From Isoetes taiwanensis (taxonomy: Eukaryota; Streptophyta; Lycopodiopsida; Isoetales; Isoetaceae): a stretch of DNA of 64,000 nt. The stretch covers positions 611,084 to 675,083 of the forward strand of contig JAJEKV010000098.1 in the NCBI GenBank assembly GCA_021234155.1. The letters are read 5' to 3'. Each line of letters begins with the position of its first letter. Position 1 is the first letter of the stretch. This document shows, one piece after another, positions 44,481 to 56,813 of this stretch. A program made the position numbers and the translations under genes. The notes below the pieces were generated by a model that was given only the letters and a program-made list of their open reading frames with translations, was not told the origin of the DNA and made no database searches.

Positions 44481-45030
44481 ACCACACCACACCCACAACA
44501 CCACACCACAATCCACAACACCACACCACCACACCCCACCACACTCCACCACACCCATCATACCACCACACACCACACACACACACCACCACCCCCCCAC
44601 CACCCACCCCACCACCACACCCACACCACACCACCACCCCCACCACCGCTCCACACTCCACCATTTGGTGTATGGTGTATGGTGTGTGGTGAATGGTGTG
44701 GTGTATGGTGGGGGTGTGGTGAATGGTGTGGTGTGTGGTGGGATGTGCTTTCGTTCCAGTGAATATGATGGTTGGTGTATGGTCTATGGTGTATGGTGTG
44801 TGGTGAATGGTGTGGTGTGTGGTGGGGTGTGTGATGTGTGGTGGGATGTGCTCGTTCGGGTGAATATGATAGTTGATGTATGGTCTATGGTGTATGGTGT
44901 GTGGTGAATGGTGTGGTGTGGTGGTGGGTGTGTGGTGAATGGTGTGGTGTGTGGTGGGATGTGCTTTCCCGGGTGAATATGATAGTGTGGGGCATGGTAT
45001 GGTGCATAGTTTGGTGTGGTATACACACCT
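44481..45030. repeat. CACCA to TGGTG strand-switching minisatellite
   Basis: 44481-44662 is almost only C and A on the plus strand (CACCACACC words). From 44664 to about 45030 it is almost only G and T with A (GGTGTATGGTGTGTGGTGAA). The second half also has a higher-order repeat of ~100-115 bp marked by GTGAATATGAT at 44759, 44861 and about 44974. The halves are roughly inverted repeats of each other. All open frames here (Gly/Val/Trp/Cys or His/Thr/Pro) are artefacts. Confidence 0.9.
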
Positions 45031-45299
45031 AACAGTTTAGTGTTCATTTCATGCATGGATGGTATTGTTCAAGAGGTTTACGGACCAACATCCGAGAATT
45101 TTTTTTTGGCGATCATAAGGTGATTCAAGATGCATTTAAAGAAAAAAATACTACGAACTAAGTACCAAACATGTTTCTTATATCTATCTGAGAGAAAAGG
45201 ATAGAAATAGTTCGGTTAACTAAAAACGATTGGAAACTTCGTGAGAAGTTAAAGCAAAAAAAATAGTCACAACAATTTGTAGAGAAGAGAGTTACGTCA

Positions 45300-45408
45300 T
45301 TAATAAAAAGCTTTTACAAAAATGGAGTCACAAGGACTATTGCAAAACAAGTTGAATTAAAAGCTTTTACAAAAGAATAGTCACCACAAGGACTATTACC
45401 AAAAAAAT
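45300..45408. repeat. ~55-bp tandem duplication
   Basis: AAAAGCTTTTACAAAAA...GGACTATTRC occurs at 45306-45345 and 45359-45402. The AAAAGCTTTT core is itself palindromic. Confidence 0.7.
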
Positions 45409-46410
45409 TGAAACGAGGGGATTACAAAAACAAGGCTTGATCTTGAGGCCATCTTCAGCTCTATATGAAGGTCATCCTCCATGGCATACATCTTCATTTC
45501 AAGGAGTCGCTCCCTCGTCGAGGTAAGCCTCATGCACCCACTCGATCACCCCAACGGTTTACGGAGCATGATGATCCATGATGAGCTTCTCCACCTACGG
45601 GTGGAGTGAACTTCCATACGGCCCCGTAACCGGGTGGCCTCCGAGGAAGACACGGATTCTCAGGAGGAAGACACGGATCCTCACGGAGGAAGAGGAGGAC
45701 CGTCTTTGGCGGGGAGGGAGCGGCACAATGGCGGGATAGTGTTCCGAAGTGTGGTCTTGAACTTGGCCATGGCGGAAGTGAAGGAGATGGACGGAATGGG
45801 GAAGGAGTGAAGGAGATGGCGGAATAGGCGATGGGGACGGAATGAAGGCTGCAGAGGCAGAATTTTGGGAATAAAAGGGATGTTTGCATGCATATGATTT
45901 TGTTTTTGGGAATTAGGCGAAGAGGAAAGGGATGTATCCATGCATAAGATTTCACACCTCGAGGCCGATCCACCCACTCAATATTTTTGCAAATGTAAAA
46001 TGTATAGGTTGAACCATATTATGAGACCAATTGCCTTATGCAGTTAGCACAACCCTAACACAAAGTTAGCAATATCCCACATGCATATATCACAAAAATC
46101 GATGCGCATATATAAATAGGGTTTTCTTGCTTCATTGATAAGTGTGGATAGAGATTAGATGTTGAAAAGTTATGGCTCGGGCTTGTAATCTTGATTCTGA
46201 GGCCCGGTGTCTCTTGTCAAGATGTAATCCTAGTCCCCCTTTTTTAGTAATGGGCTCAAATATCCCACATGAATTCAATGTTCCACATGTTACCAAATGA
46301 ACAATTGCCAAATCAACAAATGCCAAATGAATGGATTATGTTAAGGCATATTGTGTACCTATGCATATTGTGTTTGGTAAAAGCGTTGAGTCAACAATAT
46401 AGAGATAACA
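45409..46410. other. Spacer, GC-richer segment 45440-45980
   Basis: This segment is more GC-rich than its surroundings. It has overlapping minus-strand frames (45530-45973 Pro-rich; 45681-45977) that disagree with each other. Short coherent bits (HIELKMASRSS, KTTLRNTIPPLCRSLPAKDG) hint at a decayed gene on the minus strand, but I cannot support one product. Confidence 0.35.
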
Positions 46411-46722
46411 AGGAATATTCCTTATTACCTTGAAAGGAATATTCCTTATTGCATTGAAAGGAATATTCCTTAGCCTAGTTATGGGGAATATTCCTTATTA
46501 CCTTCAAAGGAATATTCTTTAGTTTGTTTAAGTGCACCCATAGTTACAAGGAATATTCCTTATTACCTTGAAAGGAATATTCTTTTTGCATTGAAAGGAA
46601 TATTCCTTAGTGTCTAGTTATCAAGAATATTCCTTATTACCTTCAAAGGAATATTCTTTAGTTTGTTTAAGTGCACCCATAGTTACAAGGAATATTCCTT
46701 ATTACATTAAAAGGAATATTCC
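46411..46722. repeat. Array of twelve GAATATTC palindromes
   Basis: Twelve copies of A-A-G-G-AATATT-C-C-T-T or close variants lie in about 310 bp, spaced 15-40 bp apart. The core GAATATTC is intact in all. A higher-order unit starting GTTTGTTTAAGTGCACCCAT recurs about 143 bp apart (46513 and 46656). No gene is associated. Confidence 0.93.
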
Positions 46723-46862
46723 ACATTGAATATAACCCCTTTCATTTGAGCTAGGCTTGTGCGATATATGCCCAACATCAACCATTGGCCAATTGGGTGA
46801 AAAAGAGGGCGGTGGGATAGATTTTGAGAAAAGGATGTTGAACAAATCATTGGCACAAATCA

Positions 46863-47241
46863 TTGGTTAAGGAACAAATCATTGGCATGATGCGAGCCAT
46901 ATCGGAAAAGGGGAGAAGGAATAGGCGAGGGGATAAAATTCCTTTTTACTGTGGTGGCCTAGTTGATTCGATGGCGGGAGGAGATCGAACGACTAGATCA
47001 CAATCCATATCCCCAATTCAAATGCAAACTCACCGGCGCACCCGATTCTTGAGGAGATCAATGCCGAAACAGGGAAATCAATTGAACAAAATCAAAGCGG
47101 AGGCAGTCCACAAGTTGAGGTACTCCTATTCTTAAACATGCTTTTGTTCCTAATCTAACAATTGCTTATGATGTTCTTTACAGATGCAGAGGAGACTTAA
47201 CAATGTTGGAAGCATGGATCGAGCTATGGGAGTAGCTTGGC
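46863..47241 (+). pseudogene. Short basic coding remnant, possible two exons
   Basis: The open frame 46863-47135 reads MVKEQIIGMMRAISEKGRRN with later RFLRRSMPKQGNQLNKIKAE. A GTACTC donor at about 47118 and a TTTACAG acceptor at about 47183 would join it to a continuation (LEAWIELWE). Basic, no recognised domain. It lies between the Ulp1 and transposase-like relics and may be part of the same element. Confidence 0.25.
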
Positions 47242-47779
47242 GGACAAGGGGATGAGGAATCCCAATTATCTAAAAGCGAGAACTAGAGAGTATTCTCATT
47301 CAACTTAAGCAGGAAGTTGTGCATGCAAAAGCAATCAACAAAGTCTTTGAAAAGGGCTGAGGTTTGAAGATTCAATAGCCTCAAACCATACTTTACCAAT
47401 CTCTATCATAAATGGCAATGAGCGTGAAGCACATGTCTTGCTTCTGTTAGACTTCACCAACTTCCAAAAAATCACGGACACTCTTCTCACAATTTAGGAG
47501 AAGGGGGACCATTGCTGATCTCCTGCTTACTGCGACCTTACGGATGAATCTTGAGTCTTGAATCTTGAATCTTGAGACCTTCTTCTTCTGATGTTTTTAC
47601 AACTTACACTAAGTATAACGATCTTGGAACTATATAAACAATATATTAATGTTTGTGTTTTAATCGGTTCACATTCGATTACATTAGTTTGCAAGTCCAT
47701 GCCTTAGTGCATAGAAAAGTTACTTCAACAACAGGTTAGCATTATTACGCAGATTCTACAATCTCTACGGCAAATTTTC
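47242..47779. other. Spacer
   Basis: No gene recognised. A short TTGAATC/TTGAGTC word repeats at 47550-47572. Confidence 0.4.
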
Positions 47780-50700
47780 CAACAACATTTCATGCCAATA
47801 GTTAGTTGGGTTCATATGCATAAGATGTACCTTTAATCTTATGTTTGGTGGGCTCAATGAAATCTCACCCCAATTCTTGATTTCGGGATGGACAAGAACT
47901 TTCTTTCCTTGAATAAGCTTTGTACTTTTGATGGCAACCGGGGAATCAATTCAAAGTAGTTACCAGCTATAACTTCATTACCACAATAAAATTCATTTCC
48001 ATAGTCATCCTTGGTGTCATTTTGAGGGGGCATGTTTCACTTACGTGCCTTGGATGAGATAATAAGGGACCCTTTCATAATTATGCGGGGATGTGAATGA
48101 TGCAAAATAATCTCCAACACCTTTGTCTCATCCACATTGTCCACGTCATTTGCCCACAAGTCCTCGCCTCGTACCCATCTTCTTCAACATTGTCCCTGTT
48201 TGTAGGCTCTAGTTTTCTCAACTCCCACCGCCACAATGATCAGCATTCTCAAAAGCGGGCCAATCAAAATTGATGCATGCCTTACAAAAACATGAAAGAG
48301 ATCTACACATTAACTTTGTTGGATCATTTGGATCTATGGATGATACGCTTAATGAAGAGATTGCACCCCTTTCACGGGAGCACATCAAATCTTTGGGGAG
48401 CGGTCAATGTCGGACACCTTCCAAAATACCCTTTCCACATGAAATTTTCTCTTCAAGAACCTCACATGCGGTTTACGCATTTTTTATCACTTTCCCATCC
48501 TTTTTTTTCTTTGTTCGCCTCGAGCCATAGTTTGGCTATGGCTCCTTCTCTCATCATGTGTGCCCTTCCCATGTCCCGAGCCAAAGAAATTCCGGTGCAT
48601 TACGATCTTATGCTCTTGATGATACCTAGTTACATGATAGAAAGCTCTTCTCGACTTGAATTGGGCCGCACACCGGTCGGACCAAACTAAGTGGTATTTC
48701 ATATGACCAGCACCATTTTCTTTTTAGCCAATTGAGGTGCATCTTGAATGCTTTTTGTACAAAGTGAGTATCATGTGTTTTGTCATCTGAAATAAAGAAG
48801 TGCACACATTTCCTCATTTTACCCTGTACGTTGAACATGTTGATGTGGACCAATATCTTTGATTTGTTCATTGTACCAATGTTGTGCTTGAATCTCGTTG
48901 AATGGCTTCAAAGTATAATTCTCAGAAATCAACAACCGATATCACGGTATCATCGAAGACTCTTCATGGATTCCTTGAATTGTTTGCTTTCGCCAATATG
49001 CCACAAAGTTATGATATACAAACCGACATATGATCAAACATGTTATCAACATATTATCGGAGCTGCCTTTCTTGTCAATTAGCTTTAGTCTTCGTGAAGT
49101 TCCTTTCTTCGAGGGCTCATTAACGTAACCATAGACTTGCCAATCAGCGTTTGATCAATCGCTCCTTGTATTCTCTTGGACACAACTCAATTAATTGTTT
49201 CCCATAGTTTCCACAATCTGATTTGATACATTGTAGCTTATGCCACTCGTTGCCTGCTGCTCTGTCACATACCATAGCCCTCCAAAATGTGCTAACATTA
49301 TCAAATGTCTTGTCCTTGGCTTGACATATTCCGGCATGAGCTTGAGATCGCACACACCACAATTGCCGCGAACAATTTTCATGGAGTCTTGACCTCATCA
49401 AATTAAATGCACGCTTGTACGGATCGATTGCTCATGTTTCCCCAACAACATGTGTTTCTTTCCTTTAGCTTTCTAATGCAAGAAGGTTTTAAGTATTCAA
49501 ATTGCCTAAGCCCAATCCAGAACCTCACGGATCTTGATCCACAAAATTACGGAATAATTCAGCACTGTAAAATTACGGTGAAATAAAATTAGTCACCTCA
49601 TTACATTACATTACATACAAATCTTTTACATATTCAAGACCCTAAACTTCGCACACATACATGTACATTCGACATGAATTTTATTTCATTTACTATGAAG
49701 TCACATAATTTTTGACAATTAATACATCTCCACACTAATTTCTTCTTAGTTCTTGCCTACATCTACAATACATCAGGAATATACATGTAAACAAATATAC
49801 ATCGAATATACATGTAAACAAATATACATATCGCGTGTTGCCATGAAATAATTTGACATTTCCATGTAGAACAACTAGGGTATTTGCGCATCTACATTAC
49901 ATTCAAAAAGTAAAAAATCTGTTACAAACTTTACATCGGTGTTACAAAATAAAAGACATCTTTATTACGCCAAAAGTAAAGAAATCTACAAACTTTACAT
50001 CATCGTTACAAAATAAAAACATCTTTATTCTGAAAAACAAGATGCAATTACTGCTAAATTACGGTCGTGCATTGTGTAATGTCAATATATTGAATTGGTT
50101 GTGTCCTCTTCTTCATGACATCTCTAATTTTTGGTGAAACCTTTGAGTTATCTAACCAAAAGCGAGCAACCATATCCTTCATAGCTTTGATCTATCATTA
50201 TTTGTTCTTGGATTTCGACCTGCTAATGCCCCATGATTTGTTCCACCTAGTGACATTCTTTTCCTTCTCTCCTTTGCTAGTTTCATATTTCTAGGATGTA
50301 TTTTTCAGCAACTTAGGCTGCTAGTGAAGTCTTCGTAATTCTCCTTCCTCTCCAACCACCATAGATAGTGAGTAATGCTTTGCGGCAAATTCGTCATTGC
50401 TATTTGCATTTTTGGCGTCTTGGAGGCCATCCTTTAAATTCTTTACTAGATCTGTTTTTTCATGATAGCCTCTTGAGGCCTTCCAATGACCCGGCTCAAA
50501 TAGGAATTGCAATCTTTTGTCACCGCAATAATCTTCTTGCAAATATACTTTCTTTGTTTTGGAGTCAAATTAGATACCTCATTCATTATGAGATTTCTGA
50601 AGCATTCACCTTTCTTCTAATTGGCTTTTGTCACGATATCCACCTACAAACCCTCTGTTTTCGATTTTCTTTTGCGCCTTGTGCTTTCCGAAAACTTCAT

Positions 50701-50900
50701 CAACGAGGAGGATTGAAATCTGAACCCGATCGACGACCGAAGTGCTTGCATGAGAGTCAATCCTTCTTCCATAGTTTCTTCTTCAACCGGTGCTTTAAGA
50801 CATCGATCCATTCGGCAGAAGGGGATACAACATCACGCACAAAAATCAGATTATTAACCGATTTGTATTCTTTCGCTGAAGGATTTTGTATTATTGCTTG
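47780..50900 (-). pseudogene. Transposase-like protein (D-F-S-E-N-Y-T / G-H-G-K-G type), multiply frameshifted
   Basis: Minus-strand coding islands from N to C: LTPKQRKYICKKIIAV and PGHWKASRGYHEKTDLVKNL (50600-50321), a Cys-containing block LWCVRSQAHAG and HKLQCIKSDCGN with LIELCPREY (49401-49144), VVDFSENYTLKPFNEIQAQH (about 48940-48880), CVHFFISDDKTHDTHFVQ (about 48810-48757), VWSDRCAAQFKSRRAFYHVT, and FFGSGHGKGTHDE (48695-48560). The C-terminal part has DLWANDVDNVDETKVLEIIL and FYCGNEVIAGNYFEL (48170-47900). This order fits an uncharacterised family I recall from plant and animal repeats, with an RNase H-like core (D in DF(S/A)ENY, D in SDG/SDR). I cannot name it safely. Many stops and frameshifts. 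Confidence 0.55.
49778..50033. repeat. Two small tandem duplications
   Basis: A 28-bp AATATACATGTAAACAAATATACAT unit lies at 49778 and 49806. A ~64-bp unit containing ACAAACTTTACATC and GTTACAAAATAAAA lies at about 49908-49971 and 49973-50033. Confidence 0.75.
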
Positions 50901-51527
50901 AAGGAAAAGGGATTTCAATTTCTTCAAGATACATTTGTTTCTTGAAATGCATTCGATTTAGGAGCAGATTTATAATCGATTCGGACCAAGTTTTTCGTTG
51001 AGGTAGAATCCGGAGCCATGTTTGATCGATTGAGGAAAGTTCAAAATGTGCGCCAAAGTTTTTTTTTTTTTCGCAGGCAAGATATTTAGATTTTATTGAT
51101 AGAGAAGCTAGTACAAGATTTCGGGAGGATTTGGTATAATTATGGAGAATATTGTACGTCAACCGCCTTTATTAATGATAGGCAACTCCATGTAAAATTC
51201 AAAATGTACATTACAAACACTTTAACCCAGTTCAAATTTTTACATCAATATACAAAAAAATTCAATCACCCTTTCATGCTTCTACCCTAATTCCAACCAA
51301 TTTTAGGTATTAGCTAACCGTAACTCTAAACTTGATTTGGAAGTTTTGTTGAGCAATCCATGTGAAGGCAAAATGAACCTTTTTCAATCCCCATTATTGA
51401 TCTTTCATCAGCCCCTGATCCTCTCCCTCCTCCACCATCAAATATTGCATTTGACATTGCTAAGCAGTTGGCATCTTTGCAAGAGGGTCTCAGTTCACAA
51501 GCTCAACAATCATGCCAATATAACCTC

Positions 51528-52410
51528 ATGGATGAGGAAATTGTACAAGACACTCCAGAAACGGAAGTGGTTGATCCAAATTACGAACATGCTTGGGATG
51601 CATATGACAAGAGCAAGACAATTGATTCCAGTCAAGAAAAGGTTGCTGCCATGCAAGAAGACATAACTCAGCCCGGCGATTATGATAATTCAAATTCTTC
51701 TCCTTGCCCTTCTTTTAAGCATAAATTTTCAAACCTTTCTGATTCTTCACCTAAAAATAGATTGTTTGAATTTATCCCTGGGGGGACTTCAGATTTTAGC
51801 GAAGATGAGAATGATAAGGAAAATTGGGAAGGGGATAAATTTCTTGTTGACTGCTCTAGTGTTGAGTTAGCTAACAAGCCTAAAACCTCCCGAGTATCTA
51901 ATTTAAGTGTCATTAATTCTAACTCTGTATTTTGTGATGATGCTAGCTTATCTGAAAATATGTAAGGAAAGCCTTGGGGAGTTGGGAGACATTAAAAAGG
52001 ATGCTGGTCAAGAACTTGGTCTGTTCTGGAGCAACATCAATGGGGAAGAATCTGATATGTGCAAGAAAACAAGTCTGCTTGAAGCTTTATGCAGAGAAGT
52101 GACTCAGATGTTCTGTATGTTTGATTTTCTATCAACGTACCACTACTACATGTCAGAAAATCAGTTCTCAAGATACAGAGAGCAGTACTACACACATAGA
52201 CTTCTGGCAGATTTATATGGCCCCTTACTTTGCTTAAGTGAAACTGAATCCTCTTGCTTTGATGAGACTGCTGAGAAGATTGATGACATCTATATCTTTG
52301 GAACTGCTGCACCTTTGTACTCATACTTTAACACCAAACTTCCTACATCTGAACTCCAAGGACAATATCCTCACCTACCCGAACATCTTTTGCTCAACTC
52401 TACTCCCTAA
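51528..52410 (+). CDS. Hypothetical acidic protein, frame shift near 51955
   Basis: Frame 3 is open upstream (LSSAPDPLPPPPSN near 51390) and from the ATG at 51528 gives MDEEIVQDTPETEVVDPNYE, an acidic Ser/Asn-rich region with GGTSDFSEDENDKENWEGDK, up to a TAA at 51963. Frame 1 then continues the protein: ICKESLGELGDIKKDAGQEL, GLFWSNINGEESDMCKKTSL, and an aromatic C-terminus (YYMSENQFSRYREQYYTHRL) ending at 52410. A one-base shift at AAAATATGTAAGG, or use of that GTAAGG as a splice donor, would connect them. Family not recognised. The second half looks globular, the first disordered. A possible living host gene or a young pseudogene. Confidence 0.45.
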
Positions 52411-54415
52411 TCTTGTTTGAGTTTTGGCTGCTTTATAGGTGATGGTAAAATCAAATCTTGGTTGGGGTCGTGGCTGTTCTACTGTTATAAAAAGACTAGT
52501 ACACGAAAGTTGACTTCTACATTGACGAGTCAAACTTGAATTTTTGACTTCACCTATTTTGACTCCTTCTCCACTCCTTTTTTTAGTCGTGGATAAAAGC
52601 TAGAGACATCTTTTTCCAATGATCTCTGCTATTTTTAGCAGGTCATCCATGTATTGTTTTTTTTATTAATGGAAAAACCAATTCTTACTCTAAAAAAAAA
52701 AAAGACTCCATAGTCTAATCACGCCTCATACATGGTGTGCTTTAAAATTTGTTTAAATTTTGGGGAAATTTGTTACTTCGAGAATTGGTTTGGACATATT
52801 TTTGTGCAAATTGGTAGCCGAGGGATTCAACCATGTTTAGCCAGTTAAGCTCAACACGGGAGTGATGAGAGGAGTGATGAGGACATGTGAGATGAGGATG
52901 ATGATGAAGAGGAGAAGCTTCTATGCACTAAACGAGATCTTGAGGTTGAAAACATGAGGTGAAACTTGGCAACAAAGCTCCAGTTCATGTTCCAAGTGCC
53001 ACGTGATTTTATCACATCATGGCAAGTCTTGCAGATGAAATGAACTGACCAGACGCAGATGTTGGATCATTAATAGCAATGTTGATGAGGGTGTAGGTGT
53101 TGATGCTAGGCAAATACATTTTGGGTATGAAGATACATTTGGTTACTATCAAGACATGTTGTGAACATCAACAATCACCAGCTGCCACAGAATTTTTGCC
53201 CCCCTTCCTACACAAGGGGCTTGCTCCAAAAGAAAAAAAAAAGGACCTGACATATGTGGATTGATTCATATTATCTATCTGGCAAAGATATGTCAACTCC
53301 CTTTACTTAATAACTATTAGATCATGCAAAGATGTTGTTATACCTCTATAAGTCAAGGGGACAGATATTATCTTAAGCATCACGGATAAGGCTGACCAAA
53401 ATCTTGATGTGTAGTGGATAGGTCCCCATTCTAGCATCCCTATAATACAGACTGATAGGTCATATGTAATGGAATTGACGGATATAAAACCTATCCACCA
53501 CCTGCTTGCATAGCAATAATTATGTGTATCCTGATTTATAGGTCCTATGTATGGATAATTGACATGTAAGAGAGGGAAATACATCGCGATATTCCATCTA
53601 TCCTGATTCATAGGTCCTATTAATGAATAATTGATATGTAACAGATAGAGATATGCCACTCGCGTGCATAGAATGATAAACAAAACTCTAAATATTTTAA
53701 AAAGAAACTCAAAGCATAGAATGTTTTTAATTTTGTCCCCCCCTCCCCGGGTCATTAAAAAACACCTCATATACGGCCTCATATAAATATTATTTTCATA
53801 AACAAGATTGCAAATTAAATGGGAGTGTTGCAGAACTCCCGTTTTAAAGATTCCCTTTAAAAAAACACCATGGTCTTAAAATTGGCCTTTTTTAGATAAA
53901 CTTGAGAATTTCAAAAAAATTTTGGGTTAAGTGACAATTTGTTTTTTTCGACGTGACTAGGCCTCACGGGTGGTGCATTTTGGCTTCTCATGTTTCTGAT
54001 TTTTTATATGATTAATTTGTTTTTTTTTTTTATTGGGTCCCAAAGATTGGTCTCCGGGGGCCATAAAAGTACCTTCCTTCCTTCCTTCCTTCCTTCCTTC
54101 CTTAAGAATGACAAAATATAGATGTGAATACATAGTCTCTGAAAATGAGATATCAAAAACATCAAAATAGAGAAGAAAAAATAATAACTATTTCTTTGAA
54201 TTTTTTCAGTACATCAATTTGGCACCCTCAAAATTTGGTCTGTATTGAACAATATGCTCGTCAGACATTGCAACTGGGTATATGTCCCAAGTCTCCACGT
54301 GTAGTTATTCCCTCAAGCATATATGACGTGTTTTGACGTTCTATTGGCTGAATAAAAAAATAAAAAAATATTCAAGTAAACAAATGAACACTAGGACCCA
54401 TAAAACCAATAATGT
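52411..54415. other. Intergenic with a degenerate ~72-bp repeat and (CTTC)n
   Basis: A CTGATT(T/C)ATAGGTCCTAT... unit is present at 53531-53580 and 53603-53660, with a weaker copy at about 53451. A CTTC microsatellite lies at 54072-54103. A broken helical stretch of codons near 52860-53060 is not supported as a gene. Confidence 0.5.
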
Positions 54416-54567
54416 AAAAACAAAAGTGTATTCTGGAATACACTTTTGTTTTTCTAAAGTACAGACGTGTATTCCAGAATACACTTTGAATTATGAGAAA
54501 GCAAAAGTGTATTCGAGAATACACCTTTTGTGTTCCTGAGAAAGCAAATGTGTATTCTAGAATACAC
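54416..54567. repeat. Four hairpins built on GTGTATTC-NN-GAATACAC
   Basis: Palindromes at 54426-54443, 54467-54484, 54507-54524 and 54550-54567. The first extends to a perfect 38-nt inverted repeat (54416-54453, 18-nt arms). The third and fourth extend outwards with one mismatch each (AAAGCAAA...TTTGCTTT around the fourth). Only the two central bases differ freely (TG, CA, GA, TA). Confidence 0.95.
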
Positions 54568-56466
54568 CTTTGCTTTCCTGAATTCACGTCCATTCCTGAC
54601 TAGTGTGTTACATTCAAGGAGGTGACCTCATTAAAAGTATTTTGACTTGTCCAAGAGGTACGATTAATGAACAAGTACAGCATGGCATAAGACATTTTGG
54701 TTTCCCTAACACACCTAATTTGGCTATGGCTTCCCATCTCCCTTAAGAACAGGCTGGACCTTGTGGCTTGAGTCTTTTCCATAAATGCCTAAGGAGGATT
54801 TCTCCAATTAATTTTCTCATTGATCTTGATAAAACACCAAATGTTACTTAGCCATAATTTTTTTGTTCATCTTTCTTGCTCTGGATCATGTAAATGAACT
54901 CATCGATTGCATGCATGGATCGGGATATAAAAAGACAAAGCAATATATTCAATAAAACAAGGAGATACATCAGAAAATAGTCCTTTTCGCTAAACTAAGG
55001 CACACAACTCTAGAGTACAACCAATCATCAACCAACCAGAGGGCATGAAAATATACAACTCATCATCAAGGGGTTGGGGAGATAAAAATGGACTGGCAAG
55101 TTGCAACAAGACTGGCAAGTTATCAGATACAAGATACAAGTTTTGGAGGATAATGAGCATGTCCTGCACCAACATCTGAAACTACTAGAACTATATTTGT
55201 TATGCTGTCCAGATCCATCTTCATGTATCAATTTAGGCTTGGAATTCAGCCATCTTACACTTATTTGACATTGTTGTTAATTTTGCAAATCCTTGATGAG
55301 TGAAAGACGATGAGAACTGGCATTTCTTTTAAGTGCCATAAATCAGAGTTGCAAATACTGTCCTTGTAGAGCTCTGGCCCAACATCTAAAGGTTTTGTTC
55401 ATCGTGCTTTTGCAATTCTACGGCAGTCTTACTTCATTGTTCAACTATCATGTTGCTTCTTATTCAGCTTTCTTTGCCATACTCATGTTGCTGCATGTGT
55501 GCAATGAAGCCACATTTTGCTCCAATTCTGCAAAAAATTACACAAATTCCATTATTTAAAACTAGAAAATCCTTTGAAAGGCACAAGCCTAAAATAGTAG
55601 AAGACAAAACCATTTGCAATGAGATTTTGCAACCAACACAAGAAAAATTGCAACCAGAACCATGCTCCAGACATTAATAAAGGTCTGCGGCCACACAAAC
55701 ATTTTGCCTTCATCAACAAACCCGACAAAGCCATGTATACAATCTTCATTACATTGTCCGTCAATATCTTGACAGAAATATGTTGCATTTGCTGAGTCTA
55801 AAATAAGAGCAGAGGCAATTTCTGCAGAAGATATCCTGCATGACATCGGTACCCGATCTTATACTCGTAATTCTTTTGATGTCATTGGTCAAACTTGGCA
55901 AACTACACATAAAATGAAGAAGCAGAGGGATCCATGCGAACGCTGATTCTGGCAGTCCATATCAAATGCTATATCATGAAATAACTATCAACCCAACTAT
56001 CATTGCCCATGGTGTTTCCAAAATTTCGATTTCTATGGAGATCTGCATCTGAAGCAATTCCAGAACAACTGCTGCTGCATGACTAAAGATTAAACTTATC
56101 TTGGAAACGTACAAAAAGAAAAAATTACAGAGACCAAACTGTTTGATACTTAGTCTCGAGTTTCCGAAGTTTTTGCATGCAAATATAAAAAAGGCTTTGA
56201 TTCAGCTTACTTCCCGATTATGTATTCTGCAATTTGAAACACAAGAGGAGATCGTGCTACAGGGCAGACCGGAAGGCCCTGGGCTTATTTTTGCCATGGA
56301 AAAGCTCTAAATCTAAGAATCTGAAGCTTATCAGAGCCGCCAGAACCGCCAGGGTTTCGGATTCACCATGCCAGAGCCAAAATAGACTACAGATGAAGTA
56401 GATCGCCCTATCAAATCAGTTGAGGCGGAGAAAAAAATTCGCCTCCTCTCCCGTTGTGACTAAAAA
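54568..56466. other. Intergenic; one possible minus-strand exon
   Basis: The minus frame 55846-55589 (86 codons, [20 protein letters not shown], then a hydrophobic VWSMVLVAIFLVLVAK) reads protein-like but has no recognised family. Nothing else supported. Confidence 0.3.
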
Positions 56467-56813
56467 TGTATTCTGGAATACAAAGTGTATTCCAGAATAA
56501 CTTTTCCACTTTCATGTGCAACCATGATCCAGTATCCCTACCTCCAAGAAAGAAACAAAAACAATCCCTTTTATTATTTAGAACCACAATCCGGTATCCC
56601 CATAAAATAACCAAAATAAAATCGCAAGGTCCTTCAAATTTATTGAAGATACTGAAAAACCTAGTTGATGTCGCTTGGTTTTCCCCTGTCGCTATCCAGA
56701 ATAGGAAATATATTCCAGATCACTGTTGAGTCTCAAAATCTTGTACAGCAAAAGTGTATTCCGGAATACACTTTAGATTTCGAGCATAACCAAAAGTATA
56801 TTCCGGAATACAC
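56467..56813. repeat. Second cluster of GTATTC-NN-GAATAC palindromes
   Basis: TGTATTCTGGAATACA at 56467-56482, GTGTATTCCAGAATA at 56485-56499, GTGTATTCCGGAATACAC at 56754-56771 and GTATATTCCGGAATACAC at 56796-56813. Same family as the hairpins 2 kb upstream. Confidence 0.92.

Noticed and set aside
44401-45056. Gly/Val/Trp/Cys-rich and His/Thr/Pro-rich ORFs
   Set aside because: Translations of the CACCA/TGGTG minisatellite in several frames.
45530-45973. 147-codon Pro/Ser-rich minus-strand ORF
   Set aside because: Competes with an equally long frame in the same place; composition follows the local C-rich strand rather than a protein family.
46411-46722. CRISPR-like array
   Set aside because: Short palindromes with irregular, partly duplicated spacers in a plant-type genome, no cas genes; not a CRISPR.
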